A DNA stretch of 64,000 bases from positions 3,038,001-3,102,000 of the forward strand of contig NC_014393.1 of NCBI RefSeq assembly GCF_000145275.1, in the 5' to 3' direction. The DNA comes from Clostridium cellulovorans 743B. Lineage in GTDB: Bacteria > Bacillota > Clostridia > Clostridiales > Clostridiaceae. The notes beneath the pieces were generated by a model that was not told the DNA's origin, did no database searches, and saw only the letters and a list, made by a program, of their open reading frames with translations. This document shows positions 1 to 7,830 of this stretch, piece after piece. How positions within the stretch are numbered: the stretch's first letter is position 1; each line of letters starts with the position of its first letter. The translations under genes and the position numbers were made by a program.

Positions 1-119
1 GCTAAAATATCTCTTTCATCAAAGGGTAATGCTGAAAAATGAAGTAGCTTTACCTCATTTTCCTTAGTAATTTCAAGAACCATATTTATGTTATTCTCGT
101 TTATAGTTATTAAATTCAT
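1..119 (-). CDS. N-terminal fragment of an unidentified protein (gene runs off the window)
   Basis: An open frame of 39 codons starts with ATG at 119 and continues past the left edge. The start is supported by TAAGGAG about 7 bases upstream. The visible peptide begins MNLITINENNIN and contains LLHFSALPFDERDIL. This is loosely reminiscent of the N-terminal beta-sandwich of GH36-type alpha-galactosidases, but too little is visible to assign a family. The roughly 250 bases between this start and the next gene hold no other gene that I can see. Confidence 0.5.
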   Translation of the reverse strand, partial: MNLITINENNINMVLEITKENEVKLLHFSALPFDERDIL

Positions 120-372
120 CTTTATCTCCTTATATGTATATTGACTTTTTATACAAATTTAATTAAGTAAATCTTTATATAGATAAACCAAATTATAACC
201 TAGTTTATCTATAGTATTTTCATAATGCTAATTTAACTTTCTGCAAAATGAAAATATCTTCATTTTAATTATATCAACTATGTAAATTCATACATAGTAA
301 ATTTATATAAACCTTTATAACTTTATCTTTCAACACAGAATCACGCTGTAATTTTTTATTTTGTACAACATA

Positions 373-813
373 TTAGTTGTCTTTTTTCCAAGAAATATCA
401 AATGACCCCTTTGTATCATTTCCAATAACTCTTATATAATAACTTCCATCTTCTTCAACTTTATATTGAAACTCATGCCTAGAATCTTCAAGAATACCCT
501 TAATCTTCTCCTTATTTTTATTACAAAATTCAATTTCTAATGAACCTTCATTAGTTTCTGCTGAAACCCTAATACTTATTGTATCTCCTGCCTTTAATTT
601 GATCTTTTTTGATTTTGAGCCATTAAAATTTCCATAACTCATTTTCCATGAATTTTTTCCAGAAACCTCTGTTGAGAACCGAGTAGTTGAACTATCAAAA
701 GCAATTCCTCCATCAGCCACTTTACTAATCACCATTGTAACCACAATTGAAATGATTAGAACAATTATAATAAAAGCTATCCATATAAACTTATATTTTT
801 TTAAAACTCCCAT
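373..813 (-). CDS. membrane-anchored small protein with a beta-rich (PPC-like) extracellular domain
   Basis: A 146-residue protein. Residues 6-30 form one strong hydrophobic segment after MGVLKKYK, so it is probably an N-terminally anchored protein with its bulk outside the cell. The remainder (about 60-146) alternates short beta strands and contains GDTISIRVSAE and GSYYIRVIGNDTKGSFDISW. This pattern resembles bacterial pre-peptidase C-terminal (PPC) domains, which fold as small beta sandwiches. GGAGG precedes the ATG. There is no catalytic motif. A short upstream ORF (791-895) ends inside this gene and may be co-translated. The PPC resemblance is judged by eye and the biological role is unknown. 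Confidence 0.7.
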   Translation of the reverse strand: MGVLKKYKFIWIAFIIIVLIISIVVTMVISKVADGGIAFDSSTTRFSTEVSGKNSWKMSYGNFNGSKSKKIKLKAGDTISIRVSAETNEGSLEIEFCNKNKEKIKGILEDSRHEFQYKVEEDGSYYIRVIGNDTKGSFDISWKKDN

Positions 814-895
814 TAATCTTTCCTCCCTTAAACAAAATTGCTAATGCTTCCTTATCGCCATCCTTTGTTCTTTCTATTAGCTGAAATTTTTGCAA
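791..895 (-). CDS. 34-residue ORF resembling the first helix of an ECF-type sigma factor; possible remnant
   Basis: The ORF starts with TTG at 895, preceded by GGGGTGATAATAT, a good ribosome binding site at normal spacing. It reads MQKFQLIERTKDGDKEALAILF and then diverges, ending at a stop that overlaps the start of the 146-residue membrane protein. The segment LIERTKDGDKEALAILF has the rhythm of sigma-70 region 2 in small extracytoplasmic-function sigma factors, whose genes often begin this way. Nothing sigma-like follows, so this is either a decayed 5' remnant or a short coupling ORF for the downstream gene. The call rests on motif impression only. Confidence 0.35.
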   Translation of the reverse strand: MQKFQLIERTKDGDKEALAILFKGGKINGSFKKI

Positions 896-1032
896 ATATT
901 ATCACCCCATCTCCTTTTCATAAATAAGACAATCTATATCAAAAAAATTCATTCTAAAAAATTTTTCTATTAGAAAAAGACTATATACCTAACTAAATCT
1001 TCAATCATTAGTACATAGCCTTTAAAATATGC

Positions 1033-3624
1033 TTATTTCAATTCAATATATGTCTGTGGCAAAAAGTTTATAAAATCACTCTTAAAGTTTCTTTTATTAT
1101 ATTCATTATAGAGACAGTAACTTATAAATAATCTTTTTTTTGCCCTTGTTATTGCAACGTAAAAAGTCTTTTTTTCTTCCTCTAAATTATTTGTCTTAAT
1201 TGATAAATAAGATGGAAATACATTTTGTGCAGTACCTGCTAAAAACACAGTTTCATATTCAAGGCCCTTAGCTTGATGCACTGTGATTATAGGTATTCTA
1301 GATTTTTTTGTCCTTTTTAAAATAAGTGACTCTAGTTCACCATTAGATAAGGATGTTAACTTGATAATATCAAAAAGAGAATCTCTTGATCCTTTATTTT
1401 TATCATCTATATCTCTAAGCAGTGCATAAAAGTCTCTCATTCTCTCAATTTTACCCTTCCCTTCTTCTCCAGGATATAAGGTTTTTAAATTGAAATGTTG
1501 GACTATATAATTCACAACTTCACAAGGTCTCATTTCTTCAGTTTCTTTAAAAAAATCATTAAGCTTTTCCGAAATAAAAGAAAATGCCTTAATATATTTA
1601 GACATTCCTGCAATTCTTTCCATAGAAGTAGGTATTATATCTATCTTCAATGCTCTTATTAGAAGATCCTTAGTAGCCAGGATATCATCCATGGCATCAT
1701 GACTTGGTATGTTTTCAGTTTTAAAAATATCACTCAAGGTATTTAATTTATGATTAACTAAATTAGGGTAAAACCTTCTGTAGATATCTAAGGTATCATA
1801 AAAAGCTAAAAACTTCGACTTTCCAAGGTTTAACCTATGGATTTCACTTGATAAAATATTTATATCATATTGAACATTATGTCCTACTATTACAGCATTC
1901 TCTGAAAATCTTAAAAACTCCTTTATTACAGTTTCCTTATCTTCACCTTTCTCCTTTAAAAATTCATCACTAAAACCATGAATATGCTCGGAATTTTTAA
2001 CAGACTTTTTAGGTTTAAGGAATCTTTCAAAGGAATCTATCACTTCACCATTTCTATTAATCCTGATAGCCGCTATTTGTATTATTTCATCTTCTGTTAC
2101 ATCAGTACCAGTACTTTCAACATCAAAGACTATTATATTATCATCCTTAAATTCTTTTATTAATAATGAGAACTTTTCACCATATTGCAATGTATTTGTG
2201 TCAATAAAATCTGATAAAATTATTCCTATCTTTTTATATTCATCAGATTCTATAGCTTCAAAGGTTCTGTCTCCAACCCCTGTTGGAAGCCTTTTTACGA
2301 TTCGCTTTAAACTTATGGAATCATATCTATTAGCAGAAAGCTTTAAAAATGCTATTATATCTTTTATCTCTTGTCTTCTAAAAAATTTAAACTGATCAAC
2401 TAAGATGAATTCGAAACCATCTTCTTCATAACTTGCAATATCCCTTAATTGATTACTCAAAGCTATGTTATATCTATTATCTCTTGTCAGTACACATATA
2501 CTTGATAAATCCTCAGCCTTGTTTTTTAGGTTCTTTATCTCTTCATATATAAATTTTGCTTCTTCTCTTATGTCGTAAGCTTCCTTTAATATTATTTTTT
2601 CACCAACTTCAATTGAATTTGTAGTGATTCCTTGTTTGTATAAACTTTGAGTTTCTAAAGGAAAAGTATTATAAAGAAACTTTAAAGAAGCGTCAGTTAA
2701 ATTCTTTGTTGCTCTATAATTCACATTAAAGACAATTTCCGTGACTCCATAATCCTTTTTAAACTTTTCGAAAATTTTCTCCGGCGCAGAGCCTCTCCAC
2801 TTATAGATAGTCTGAAATATATCTCCACAAATTAAAACCTTATTATTCTTAAATAACTTTTCAATAATAGAGTATTCTAAAAGACTTGTATCCTGTACTT
2901 CGTCAATATTGATATATTTATACCTTTCTCTTAAAGCTGAAACCACTTGCTGATTTTCAAACAGTTCTTTTGTAAGTACAATCAAATCTGTAAAATCTAA
3001 ACCATGATTTTCACTAAGAAGCCTATTATATGAACTTACAAGAATATGTCCTTTATTGATGAGAAAATTTTTCAATGCTTCATCAAGGTGGCCTTTTTCT
3101 GTGCATATATTATTAATTTTATTTTCTTCATGGGATAAAAAAATTCCAATTGCATTTTTATAATCTTCTAAGGAATTATCGCTATATATATCATATTTTA
3201 CCCTTATATTTTTTACAGAATCTATAAACCTCTGCATAGGAGCTATAGAAAAGCCAGGAGGAGCACATACCTTTATCATTTCTTTACAATCCTCTTCGTC
3301 GAAGATAATAAAGTCTGTAAATATATCCGTCTTCTTTTTTGCTTCAACCTTCAAAATATCGAAACAGAAGCTATGAAAGGTTCTTATTGTAATATTTCTA
3401 GAGCTATCCCCAATTACTTTCTCAATTCTTTCCTTCATTTCTCTGCAAGCTTTATTTGTAAAAGTGATGCATAATATCTCCTCTGGCTTCCCTTTACCAC
3501 TTTCAATTATTCTGGCTATACGCTTTGATAAAGTATCAGTTTTACCTGTTCCTGCTGAAGCTAGTAATAAAATATTGTTTTCGTCTTCATTTATCAACAA
3601 TTGTTGTTCTTTGTTTAATTTCAT
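1033..3624 (-). CDS. UvrD/Rep-family (SF1A) helicase with an inserted DEDDh 3'-5' exonuclease domain
   Basis: The protein has 863 residues from the ATG at 3624, chosen because AGAGG lies directly upstream; an in-frame ATG four codons earlier has none. Walker A (ASAGTGKT) is at about 22-29. The DEVQD Walker B motif is near 241 and is followed by GDIFQTIYKWRG. The C-terminal helicase motifs are VHQAKGLEYE near 782 and YVAITRAKKRLF near 822. Between helicase halves, about 496-660, sits a complete DnaQ-like exonuclease: FDVESTGTD (D501, E503), VGHNVQYD (D587) and HDAMDD (H642, D647). A single chain could thus unwind DNA and trim 3' ends, suggesting repair or restart. It stands alone, with no AddA/AddB partner nearby. 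The UvrD and exonuclease assignments are firm; the physiological role is inferred. Confidence 0.9.
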   Translation of the reverse strand: MKLNKEQQLLINEDENNILLLASAGTGKTDTLSKRIARIIESGKGKPEEILCITFTNKACREMKERIEKVIGDSSRNITIRTFHSFCFDILKVEAKKKTDIFTDFIIFDEEDCKEMIKVCAPPGFSIAPMQRFIDSVKNIRVKYDIYSDNSLEDYKNAIGIFLSHEENKINNICTEKGHLDEALKNFLINKGHILVSSYNRLLSENHGLDFTDLIVLTKELFENQQVVSALRERYKYINIDEVQDTSLLEYSIIEKLFKNNKVLICGDIFQTIYKWRGSAPEKIFEKFKKDYGVTEIVFNVNYRATKNLTDASLKFLYNTFPLETQSLYKQGITTNSIEVGEKIILKEAYDIREEAKFIYEEIKNLKNKAEDLSSICVLTRDNRYNIALSNQLRDIASYEEDGFEFILVDQFKFFRRQEIKDIIAFLKLSANRYDSISLKRIVKRLPTGVGDRTFEAIESDEYKKIGIILSDFIDTNTLQYGEKFSLLIKEFKDDNIIVFDVESTGTDVTEDEIIQIAAIRINRNGEVIDSFERFLKPKKSVKNSEHIHGFSDEFLKEKGEDKETVIKEFLRFSENAVIVGHNVQYDINILSSEIHRLNLGKSKFLAFYDTLDIYRRFYPNLVNHKLNTLSDIFKTENIPSHDAMDDILATKDLLIRALKIDIIPTSMERIAGMSKYIKAFSFISEKLNDFFKETEEMRPCEVVNYIVQHFNLKTLYPGEEGKGKIERMRDFYALLRDIDDKNKGSRDSLFDIIKLTSLSNGELESLILKRTKKSRIPIITVHQAKGLEYETVFLAGTAQNVFPSYLSIKTNNLEEEKKTFYVAITRAKKRLFISYCLYNEYNKRNFKSDFINFLPQTYIELK

Positions 3625-3789
3625 ATTACCTCTCATTACTCTATACTCGTAAAAGCATCAAATTTATATTATAAAAAAATATATGCCCCACTTAAAGATC
3701 CACATTGCTTTTACCAACATGTTCTGAATTAAATCTAGAAATATTATTGGAACCTATATACTTAACTATGTTAACATTATTTTTAAAAA

Positions 3790-3833
3790 AGAACTACTTC
3801 TGAATGTAATACTTTCCATTCAAAAATAGTTCT
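3790..3833 (-). terminator. intrinsic terminator of the 3917-4504 gene
   Basis: Read on the minus strand, an imperfect stem (AGAACTA...TAGTTCT, plus inner GAATG/CATTC pairs) is followed by a run of six T and then A/T-rich DNA. It lies about 85 bases after the stop of the anchored Lys/Glu-rich protein gene. Confidence 0.6.
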
Positions 3834-3916
3834 CCTTACTATTCCATTCCATTATAATATTGATTTTGAGACAATTTTTGCTTTGTGATTATTTCTTAGA
3901 AATCCTATAATCATTC

Positions 3917-4504
3917 TTACTTCAAAGTTATTCCCTCACTTCTTTCTACCCCATTTGTGTATATCTTACCATTTTCAAATATGATTCCAAAATCAAGGGT
4001 TCCAGTACCCCCATTCTTTTGCATAGCTATTGATTTAGATATAAATTTGTAACATTTAACTCCTGGAAGATACTTTTCTCCTTCATTCTCAGAATCCGGT
4101 AATACTATTAGTGATATATCGTCCCCAGCAATAAAGATTGGTTCTTCTGTTTTTTCGCTTTTCTCAATTTTTAAATCACTTTTATAGAACTTAGCTAAAA
4201 ATTCTGCAGCTTCTTCTTTAGTAAACCCATTATCTTTAACTTCTGATTTTTTCTCAGCTTCCGTTTTATTCTCAACCTTTGGCTTTTTTTCAGTTTCTGT
4301 TTTATTCTCAACTTCTAATATTTCAGCTTTACTTTTATTATTATTTTCTGTATTTTTATTGTCATCACTTGAAATATGTTCAGTTCTAACTACTGTTGTA
4401 TTGCTTTTATCCTCTGATGATTTATTAAAAATATATACTGTGACTCCACCAATTGCTACTAATAAGGTTATTGATAAAATTACTATATTTCTTGTTTTCT
4501 TCAT
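3917..4504 (-). CDS. N-terminally anchored protein with Lys/Glu-rich repeat linker, function unknown
   Basis: A 195-residue protein. Residues 6-27 are a single hydrophobic anchor after MKKTRN, with no lipobox cysteine. Residues about 35-100 form a highly charged spacer with near-repeats of VENKTE(T/A)EKK, probably an extended stalk. Residues about 98-195 make a compact C-terminal domain beginning GFTKEEAAEFLAKFYK, which I do not recognise. CTAAGGAG precedes the ATG by 9 bases. It is probably a surface-exposed protein held at the membrane. The stalk's low complexity makes homology searches with the whole chain unreliable. A terminator follows, so it is likely monocistronic. Confidence 0.75.
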   Translation of the reverse strand: MKKTRNIVILSITLLVAIGGVTVYIFNKSSEDKSNTTVVRTEHISSDDNKNTENNNKSKAEILEVENKTETEKKPKVENKTEAEKKSEVKDNGFTKEEAAEFLAKFYKSDLKIEKSEKTEEPIFIAGDDISLIVLPDSENEGEKYLPGVKCYKFISKSIAMQKNGGTGTLDFGIIFENGKIYTNGVERSEGITLK

Positions 4505-4789
4505 ATATAAACTACTCCTTAGCTTGAATCTTCTTTCTTATAGAAATCATTATAGCATGGGAAAACACGTATAAATCTAAACTTTTCCTAAAGCTTTTTG
4601 CTATGACGACTTAATAAAAGAACTTCATATACAAATAACATTGTAGCTTCATATTTCTCAATAACCTTTTTATATAAAACCTACTGAATTTTAAATTTAG
4701 TCAATTCTTACGAGATAGTTTATTATCACTTTTAACTATAACGTATGACTTCACTATAGTTATTTTTATAAATAACTAATATGATAATA

Positions 4790-5128
4790 CTACTCCCAGT
4801 TTCCCCACACCTCAGGTTTGTAACCTAAAGTAGCTTCTTTACCATTCCTAACTATTGGGGTATTATATAGCTTTGGATTTTTAAGCAATAACTCTTCTTT
4901 TACACTGCTACTCCTAATGTTTTCTAACTTTAAAGTCTTATATTCTTTTGATTTAGCATTGATTAGCTCATTAATTGATATAGATGCTTTAACACTTTCT
5001 AGCTCTCTTTTACTTAAAGCTTTTTCGTTTAAATCAATAAATTGATATGATATTTTTCTTTCCTTGAAATATCTTTCTGCTTTTTTTGTATCAAAACACT
5101 TTTTAGTTCCAAATATTTGAATATTCAT
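4790..5128 (-). CDS. ArsC/Spx-family thioredoxin-fold protein
   Basis: 112 residues, the normal length for ArsC/Spx/YffB-type proteins. It begins MNIQIFGTKKCFDTKKAE, matching the first strand, the Cys-containing loop and helix 1 of that family, and ends with YNTPIVRNGKEATLGYKPEVW, the usual cis-Pro region. Only one cysteine (C11) is in the active-site loop, where CXXC-type Spx proteins have two, so it is more like a single-Cys reductase-like protein than Spx itself. Arsenate reductases also need a conserved distal Arg, which is not clearly present. Its substrate is unknown. About 285 bases upstream, before the next gene, show no gene. Confidence 0.75.
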   Translation of the reverse strand: MNIQIFGTKKCFDTKKAERYFKERKISYQFIDLNEKALSKRELESVKASISINELINAKSKEYKTLKLENIRSSSVKEELLLKNPKLYNTPIVRNGKEATLGYKPEVWGNWE

Positions 5129-5216
5129 ATAAACCTTAGGCTAAATATGCAAGTAATGCTACCAGCCCTTCCTCCTTTTATGATAACTTAAATTTATCTA
5201 TCTCCAATACTAATTA

Positions 5217-5245
5217 TTGTACATGAATACAATTAGTGATACAAT
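5217..5245 (+). promoter_or_regulatory. sigma-A-type promoter of the leader peptide/acetyltransferase unit
   Basis: TTGTAC (5217-5222) and TACAAT (5240-5245) are separated by exactly 17 bases. Transcription would start near 5252, just ahead of the AAAGGAG (5264-5270) that serves the leader ORF. Confidence 0.6.
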
Positions 5246-5279
5246 AATATTGATCTTATTATGAAAGGAGCGATGTATT

Positions 5280-5327
5280 ATGAAAAATAATAACTTATCA
5301 TCGCTTCAGGACGTTCAAACTGTTTAA
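5280..5327 (+). CDS. 15-residue leader peptide (MKNNNLSSLQDVQTV)
   Basis: A very short ORF, ATG at 5280 and TAA at 5325-5327, preceded by AAAGGAG at 9 bases spacing. It lies between a good promoter and a terminator-like hairpin, ahead of an acetyltransferase gene. Bases 5304-5310 (CTTCAGG), inside its codons 9-11, can pair with 5347-5353 (CCTGAGG), the 5' arm of that hairpin. A ribosome stalled in the leader would therefore change which structure forms. This is the layout of ribosome-mediated attenuation used by antibiotic-inducible genes. The peptide itself was not assigned to a named leader family. Confidence 0.6.
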   Translation: MKNNNLSSLQDVQTV

Positions 5328-5346
5328 TCATCAGATTGTAGTTTAA

Positions 5347-5381
5347 CCTGAGGCTATAAAAACCATGTCTCGGGCATTTTT
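5347..5381 (+). terminator. transcription attenuator upstream of the acetyltransferase gene
   Basis: The stem CCTGAGGC (5347-5354) pairs with GTCTCGGG (5367-5374) across a 12-base loop and is followed by CA and five T (5377-5381). A competing hairpin, GGCAT/ATGCC (5373-5386), overlaps its 3' arm, and the 5' arm can alternatively pair with 5304-5310 inside the leader ORF. The hairpin ends 32 bases before the acetyltransferase start, so it would cut off expression unless it is opened. Confidence 0.55.
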
Positions 5382-5413
5382 ATGCCTAAAATTAAATTTA
5401 AAGGAGAATAAAA

Positions 5414-5845
5414 ATGATAAAACTTCAACCTATAACCACTGATAACTTTTGGGAAACTATTAGCCTAGAGGTTCTCGATGATCAAAAAGAATTTGTTACT
5501 TCTAACGCAGTATCCATAGCACAATCAAAAATACAACCAGAGTGCATTCCTCTTGCAATATATGAAGAAGATATATTAGTAGGCTTTGTAATGTACTGTA
5601 TAGATACTGATGATAGCGAATACTGGATTTATAGATTAATGATTGATAAAAATCATCAGAATAAAGGATACGGAAAAGCTGCACTAAACGATGTTATTGA
5701 AATAATAAAAAAAGATAAATCTCATAACAAAATTTTCTTAGGTGTCCATACTGAAAGTGAAGCAGCAGTAAAATTATATAAAAGTTCAGGCTTTGTTTTT
5801 AACGGACAAGTCTTTGGGAAAGAACATATTATGCAGTTAACCTAG
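5414..5845 (+). CDS. GNAT N-acetyltransferase, BltD/spermidine acetyltransferase-like
   Basis: A 143-residue single-domain GNAT enzyme that would transfer acetyl from acetyl-CoA to an amine. The acetyl-CoA loop is QNKGYGKAAL at about 82-91, and the C-terminal VKLYKSSGFVFNGQVFG matches the end of BltD-type diamine/spermidine acetyltransferases. The N-terminal pattern (LQPITTDNF, then PLAIYEEDILVGFVMY) also fits BltD. AAAGGAG precedes the ATG by 8 bases. The upstream leader peptide and attenuator suggest induction by a translation-inhibiting compound, so a drug or polyamine substrate is plausible. The exact substrate cannot be told from sequence. Confidence 0.8.
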   Translation: MIKLQPITTDNFWETISLEVLDDQKEFVTSNAVSIAQSKIQPECIPLAIYEEDILVGFVMYCIDTDDSEYWIYRLMIDKNHQNKGYGKAALNDVIEIIKKDKSHNKIFLGVHTESEAAVKLYKSSGFVFNGQVFGKEHIMQLT

Positions 5846-5906
5846 AGCCTGTAAATTATTTCGTGTATTCTTATCTTCTTCTTGGAAATAACCATTAATT
5901 TATAGT

Positions 5907-6007
5907 CTTAGACAGGCTTGGATTTTTGTCTAAGTATGTATATTAGTGAAGAACAATTTATTTCCTTCATAGGTATATTATTAACATTTATTGCACATAA
6001 TATACCT
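5907..6007. repeat. two inverted repeats downstream of the acetyltransferase gene
   Basis: CTTAGAC (5907-5913) is complementary to GTCTAAG (5928-5934). Further on, AGGTATATTAT (5971-5981) forms a perfect 11-base inverted repeat with ATAATATACCT (5997-6007). Neither is followed by a clear T-run. They could be remnants of a mobile element end next to the IS256-type gene, or RNA-stabilising hairpins. Confidence 0.4.
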
Positions 6008-6026
6008 AAGGAAATTTACTAAAGGG

Positions 6027-6066
6027 ACTTTAATCTTAGATTTAATTCTAGATTAAGGTTCTTTTT
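6027..6066 (+). terminator. intrinsic terminator facing the IS256-type gene
   Basis: A stem of about 12 pairs, ACTTTAATCTTAGA (6027-6040) with TCTAGATTAAGGT (6048-6060), is followed by TCTTTTT. It would stop plus-strand transcription from the acetyltransferase unit. It abuts the transposase stop codon and, being symmetric, may also serve that gene. Confidence 0.55.
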
Positions 6067-7282
6067 ATGCCATTTTTTCAAACACTTCGCTAAATACTAT
6101 TTTTAATTGATTGATTACTAAATCCCATTCACGATAATTTCTATTCCATTTTGTTGATATTTTTTGAACTGCTAAATATAGCATCTTTAATAAACTTTCA
6201 TCATTAGGAAATATTAGCTTAGTCTTTGTTACTTTTCTAAATTGACTATTTAAGCTCTCTATTACATTTGTAGTATATATTATTTTTCTTATATTTTGAG
6301 GAAAGGCAAAGAATGTACTTAAATTATCCCAATTATCTTCCCAACTTTTTACTGCGTTTGGATACTTCTGAGACCATTTATCCTTTAAAGCTATCAAATA
6401 TTCCATAGCTACTTCCTCATTAACGGCACCATATATATACTTCAGATCTGCAACAAAAGCCTTTTTATCCTTATATGGTATATACTTCATACTAGAACGT
6501 ATTTGGTGTATTATGCATCGTTGAATTCTAGCGAATGGAAATGTTGCGCCAATCGCATCCTTAAAGCCGTTTAGGCCGTCAACACAGAAGATTAGTACAT
6601 CTTGTACGCCTCGATTCCTAAGGTCATTTAGAACAGAAAGCCAAAACTTACTACTCTCATTTGCACCAATCCATATTCCTAACACTTCTTTTTCGCCGTC
6701 CAGGCTTACGCCTATTACTACGTAAGCTGCTTTAAGTACAATCTGTTTCTCTTCTCTTACTTTATAGTGGATTGCATCCATAAAGACAAATGCATATGTG
6801 TTTTCTAAAGGTCTATTCTGCCATTCTGATACCATTGGCAATATCCTATTAGTTATATTTGACACTGTTTCTGCACTTATATCTACATCATATAAATTTT
6901 TAACCTGTTCAGATATATCTCTTGTTGTCATTCCCGAAGCATAAAGCGATAATACTTTATCTTCAATTCCATTTATGGTTCTTTGATGTTTTGGTACTAT
7001 TTTAGGTTCAAAATCTCCATTTCTATCCCTTGGAATATTCAGTTCTATTGCACCTAATTCTGTTTTAACTTTCTTTTTTGAATAGCCATTTCTACTATTA
7101 TCGCTTGCTTTTTCTGTTACATCATACTTACCATAACCTAATTCTTCATCCATTTCTGCTTCCAAAGCCTCTTGTAAAACATCTCTAAACATTCCTTTTA
7201 TGGCATCTAATACTTCATTAGCATTAGTAAAGTTCTGCTCCTTTATAAATTCTCTCAATAATTCTTTCGACACATTTGACAT
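6065..7282 (-). CDS. IS256-family (MULE-type) DDE transposase
   Basis: 405 residues from the ATG at 7282, which has AAGGAG upstream; an upstream in-frame extension lacks a ribosome binding site. The catalytic triad is visible as FMDAIHYK (D169), FCVDGLNGF (D235) and TTNVIESLNSQFRK (E342). The Cys/His pair of the family is at C256-IIH259. The length is normal for IS256 transposases and there is no frameshift, so the enzyme should be active. Its upstream end matches the usual IS256 terminal sequence (7347-7374), but I find no matching copy beyond the stop codon, so the element may be missing one end. Confidence 0.93.
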   Translation of the reverse strand: MSNVSKELLREFIKEQNFTNANEVLDAIKGMFRDVLQEALEAEMDEELGYGKYDVTEKASDNSRNGYSKKKVKTELGAIELNIPRDRNGDFEPKIVPKHQRTINGIEDKVLSLYASGMTTRDISEQVKNLYDVDISAETVSNITNRILPMVSEWQNRPLENTYAFVFMDAIHYKVREEKQIVLKAAYVVIGVSLDGEKEVLGIWIGANESSKFWLSVLNDLRNRGVQDVLIFCVDGLNGFKDAIGATFPFARIQRCIIHQIRSSMKYIPYKDKKAFVADLKYIYGAVNEEVAMEYLIALKDKWSQKYPNAVKSWEDNWDNLSTFFAFPQNIRKIIYTTNVIESLNSQFRKVTKTKLIFPNDESLLKMLYLAVQKISTKWNRNYREWDLVINQLKIVFSEVFEKMA

Positions 7283-7346
7283 AAAAAACAACTCCTTCTT
7301 GTAATATATTGTTATTTCAATTATTACCAAGAAGAAGTTGTTTTTA

Positions 7347-7374
7347 TTCAGTTTACACAAAATTTTTTATACGG
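7347..7374. repeat. right terminal inverted repeat of the IS256-type element
   Basis: The segment CAGTTTACACAAAATTTTTT (7347-7366), followed by ATACGGCC, lies 65 bases upstream of the transposase start and has the TTTACACAAAATTTT core seen at the ends of IS256-family elements. The complementary copy expected near 6000-6064 was not found. Confidence 0.5.
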
Positions 7375-7533
7375 CCTTAACCTACTAAAGCTTTACTTGT
7401 TGTAAATAACATTGTTAGAAGTTTTTAATTATATGTTAATCAGCCTAAAAGCTTCTTCGGGTTCATAATAGACCAAAATGTTATTCTCATTATAAACTTA
7501 TAATGAATAAGACCTTGTAATGTTATAAAAAAT

Positions 7534-7583
7534 AAGACCATTGATAAAGTCTCTGTAAATGTAGACTTTACCAATGGTCTTTT
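7534..7583 (-). terminator. strong intrinsic terminator of the 50-residue protein gene
   Basis: Near-perfect 19-base arms (7534-7552 and 7563-7581, sharing AAGACCATTG and AGTCT) enclose a 10-base loop. On the minus strand the stem is followed by TTATTTTTTATAAC. It begins 12 bases after the stop codon of the gene at 7595-7747. Confidence 0.8.
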
Positions 7584-7594
7584 GAATTCTTACA

Positions 7595-7747
7595 CTATTT
7601 ATCAAATAATCCTCTTCCATTTCCAATCTTAACACCCTTTGAGCTCTTGCCAATAACTTTTTGAGCCTTTGGAGAATTATTCCTATTCATGCCATTTTTC
7701 TTTTTCTCATCGATAAGTTTTTGCATCATCTCTAGTTTTTTATCCAT
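7595..7747 (-). CDS. 50-residue conserved small basic protein
   Basis: ATG at 7747, preceded by AAGAGG, and TAG at 7595-7597, directly before a strong terminator. The product starts MDKKLEMMQKLIDEKKK, then has NNSPKAQKVIGKSSKGVK and ends IGNGRGLFDK. It is lysine-rich with a predicted N-terminal helix and a Gly-rich tail. I recall similar small proteins of unknown function in other clostridia. The clean ribosome binding site, terminator and codon structure argue that it is a real gene. Confidence 0.7.
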   Translation of the reverse strand: MDKKLEMMQKLIDEKKKNGMNRNNSPKAQKVIGKSSKGVKIGNGRGLFDK

Positions 7748-7830
7748 TTTAAACCTCTTGCTTTTAACTTTATATACAATTTTCTTTATACATATGAAAA
7801 GATTATACCATATGTTTAAATTACACGGAA

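Noticed and set aside
4734..4763. A hairpin (ACTATA/TATAGT) after the ArsC-like gene as a terminator
   Set aside because: The stem is only about 6 pairs of A/T with a large loop and a poor T-run on the relevant strand.
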